Source of the DNA: WFQV01 sp964611145
GTDB taxonomy: Bacteria; Bacteroidota; Ignavibacteria; Ignavibacteriales; Melioribacteraceae
Assembly: GCA_964611145.1 (NCBI GenBank)
Contig: CAZSYM010000058.1
Span: 1 to 6,222 of the forward strand
Direction: 5' to 3'
DNA length: 6,222 nucleotides
Under the pieces are notes generated by a model. It was not told where the DNA came from, ran no database searches, and worked only from the letters and a program-made list of their open reading frames with translations. How positions within the stretch are numbered: the stretch's first letter is position 1; every line of letters begins with the position of its first letter. This document shows, one piece after another, positions 6,026 through 6,222 of the stretch. Both the position numbers and the translations under genes were made by a program.

Positions 6026-6054
6026 ATTTTAATCAACTTCTAAAGAACACGCAA
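6026..6054 (-). promoter_or_regulatory. Promoter of the tRNA-Arg/His/Glu operon
   Basis: On the minus strand TTGCGT (6054-6049) is followed after exactly 17 nt by TAAAAT (6031-6026), a sigma70-like pair with a 5/6 match at -10 and a weaker -35. Transcription would start about 35 nt before tRNA-Arg. The leader contains a small hairpin, GAGTG-AAAA-CGCTC (6008-5995, one G-T pair). No gene is visible between 5985 and about 6100. Confidence 0.5.
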
Positions 6055-6101
6055 TTTTGTCGTGGACTAATTACACTACGTAATCTGTAAATTTTCATGC
6101 T

Positions 6102-6157
6102 TCGGGGCGGTCCCGATTTATCGGGAAACCTGCGACCTTCCCGACTGGAAGTCGGGA
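6102..6157. repeat. REP-like pair of GC-rich palindromes
   Basis: After the 9-mer TCGGGGCGG (6102-6110) come two hairpins with the same core. The first is TCCCGAT-TT-ATCGGGA (6111-6126, 7-bp arms). The second is TCCCGACT-GGA-AGTCGGGA (6139-6157, 8-bp arms). Both begin TCCCGA and end TCGGGA, and they are much richer in GC than the sequence around them. The 9-mer occurs again at 6214-6222, where the window ends. This arrangement resembles REP-type dispersed repeats, but no full second copy is present here to prove it. Confidence 0.5.
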
Positions 6158-6185
6158 CGCGCTAACCGGACTACGATACGCAACC
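6127..6185 (-). pseudogene. tRNA-like remnant, Gly(TCC)-like anticodon arm, no 3' end
   Basis: Read on the minus strand this stretch resembles the 5' two thirds of a tRNA. A D-loop-like GTCCGGTTA is followed by an anticodon arm CCCGA-CTTCCAG-TCGGG, which would carry TCC (glycine) with the conserved T33 and A37. Then comes a variable-loop-like AAGGTC and the first T-stem half GCAGG-TT. Instead of the T loop and the acceptor 3' strand, the sequence passes into the palindrome at 6126-6111. No acceptor stem can be formed, and the D stem pairs poorly. It cannot be a functional tRNA as it stands. It may be a tRNA remnant joined to a repeat, or a repeat whose hairpin merely mimics an anticodon arm. 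Confidence 0.35.
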
Positions 6186-6197
6186 GGTGAATCTTTT

Positions 6198-6222
6198 CCC
6201 GCCTACTTCTGGGTCGGGGCGG
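6198..6222. repeat. Start of a second repeat unit at the window edge
   Basis: CCCGCC (6198-6203) can pair with GGGCGG (6217-6222), and TCGGGGCGG (6214-6222) repeats exactly the 9-mer that opens the palindrome block at 6102. The likely continuation into another palindrome lies outside the window, so this is a tentative second copy. Confidence 0.3.

Noticed and set aside
5846..6043. Plus-strand open frame of 65 codons.
   Set aside because: It runs antisense through tRNA-His and tRNA-Arg, and the tRNA structure explains its composition.
6139..6157. Plus-strand reading of the second hairpin as a Ser(GGA) anticodon arm.
   Set aside because: No D arm, T arm or acceptor can be placed around it on the plus strand. 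The minus-strand reading at least gives the right order of D loop, anticodon arm and variable loop.
1..6222. CRISPR array, transposase, integrase, toxin-antitoxin or other defence gene.
   Set aside because: No regularly spaced repeats and no such protein motifs were seen in any of the real genes.

Overview
The window looks like chromosomal DNA of a bacterium with moderately low GC (about 40% by eye). A leucine dehydrogenase gene next to nusB, AT-rich TAnnTTTG-like promoter elements in two places, and partial use of Shine-Dalgarno sites suggest the Bacteroidota/Ignavibacteria (FCB) branch. That placement is an inference from gene content and motifs, not a measured one.

Layout. At the left edge (1-58, minus) lies the start of a protein gene that continues outside the window. 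A 233-bp divergent intergenic region follows, with a perfect 10-bp inverted repeat. Next is one plus-strand gene (292-975) for a small membrane protein with an HEISH zinc-protease motif (M50B-like). It ends 4 bp from the end of a convergent minus-strand cluster of five genes. In transcription order, right to left, these are a FecE/BtuD-type ABC ATPase (5643-4873), a membrane-anchored DUF218/SanA-YdcF-like protein (4853-3864), leucine dehydrogenase (3840-2761), nusB (2732-2247) and a UMF1/Atg22-type major facilitator (2284-980). The gaps are 19, 23 and 28 bp, and the last pair overlaps by 38 bp, so this is probably one operon of mixed function. 

Upstream of that operon is a minus-strand tRNA cluster: a promoter at 6026-6054, tRNA-Arg(TCT), tRNA-His(GTG), tRNA-Glu(TTC), then a strong rho-independent terminator at 5703-5734. 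None of the three tRNA genes encodes its CCA end. The right edge (about 6102-6222) carries GC-rich palindromes joined to a sequence that looks like the 5' two thirds of a tRNA, and a 9-nt motif that starts again at the window edge. This looks like a REP-like or tRNA-derived dispersed repeat and is the least explained part of the window.

How the genes fit together. Leucine dehydrogenase opens branched-chain amino-acid catabolism. The UMF1 carrier belongs to the same broad family as yeast Atg22, an amino-acid effluxer, so a link in amino-acid handling is possible but unproven. NusB is a housekeeping antitermination factor. The ABC ATPase has no permease or binding protein in the window. No phage, transposon, CRISPR or obvious defence system is visible.
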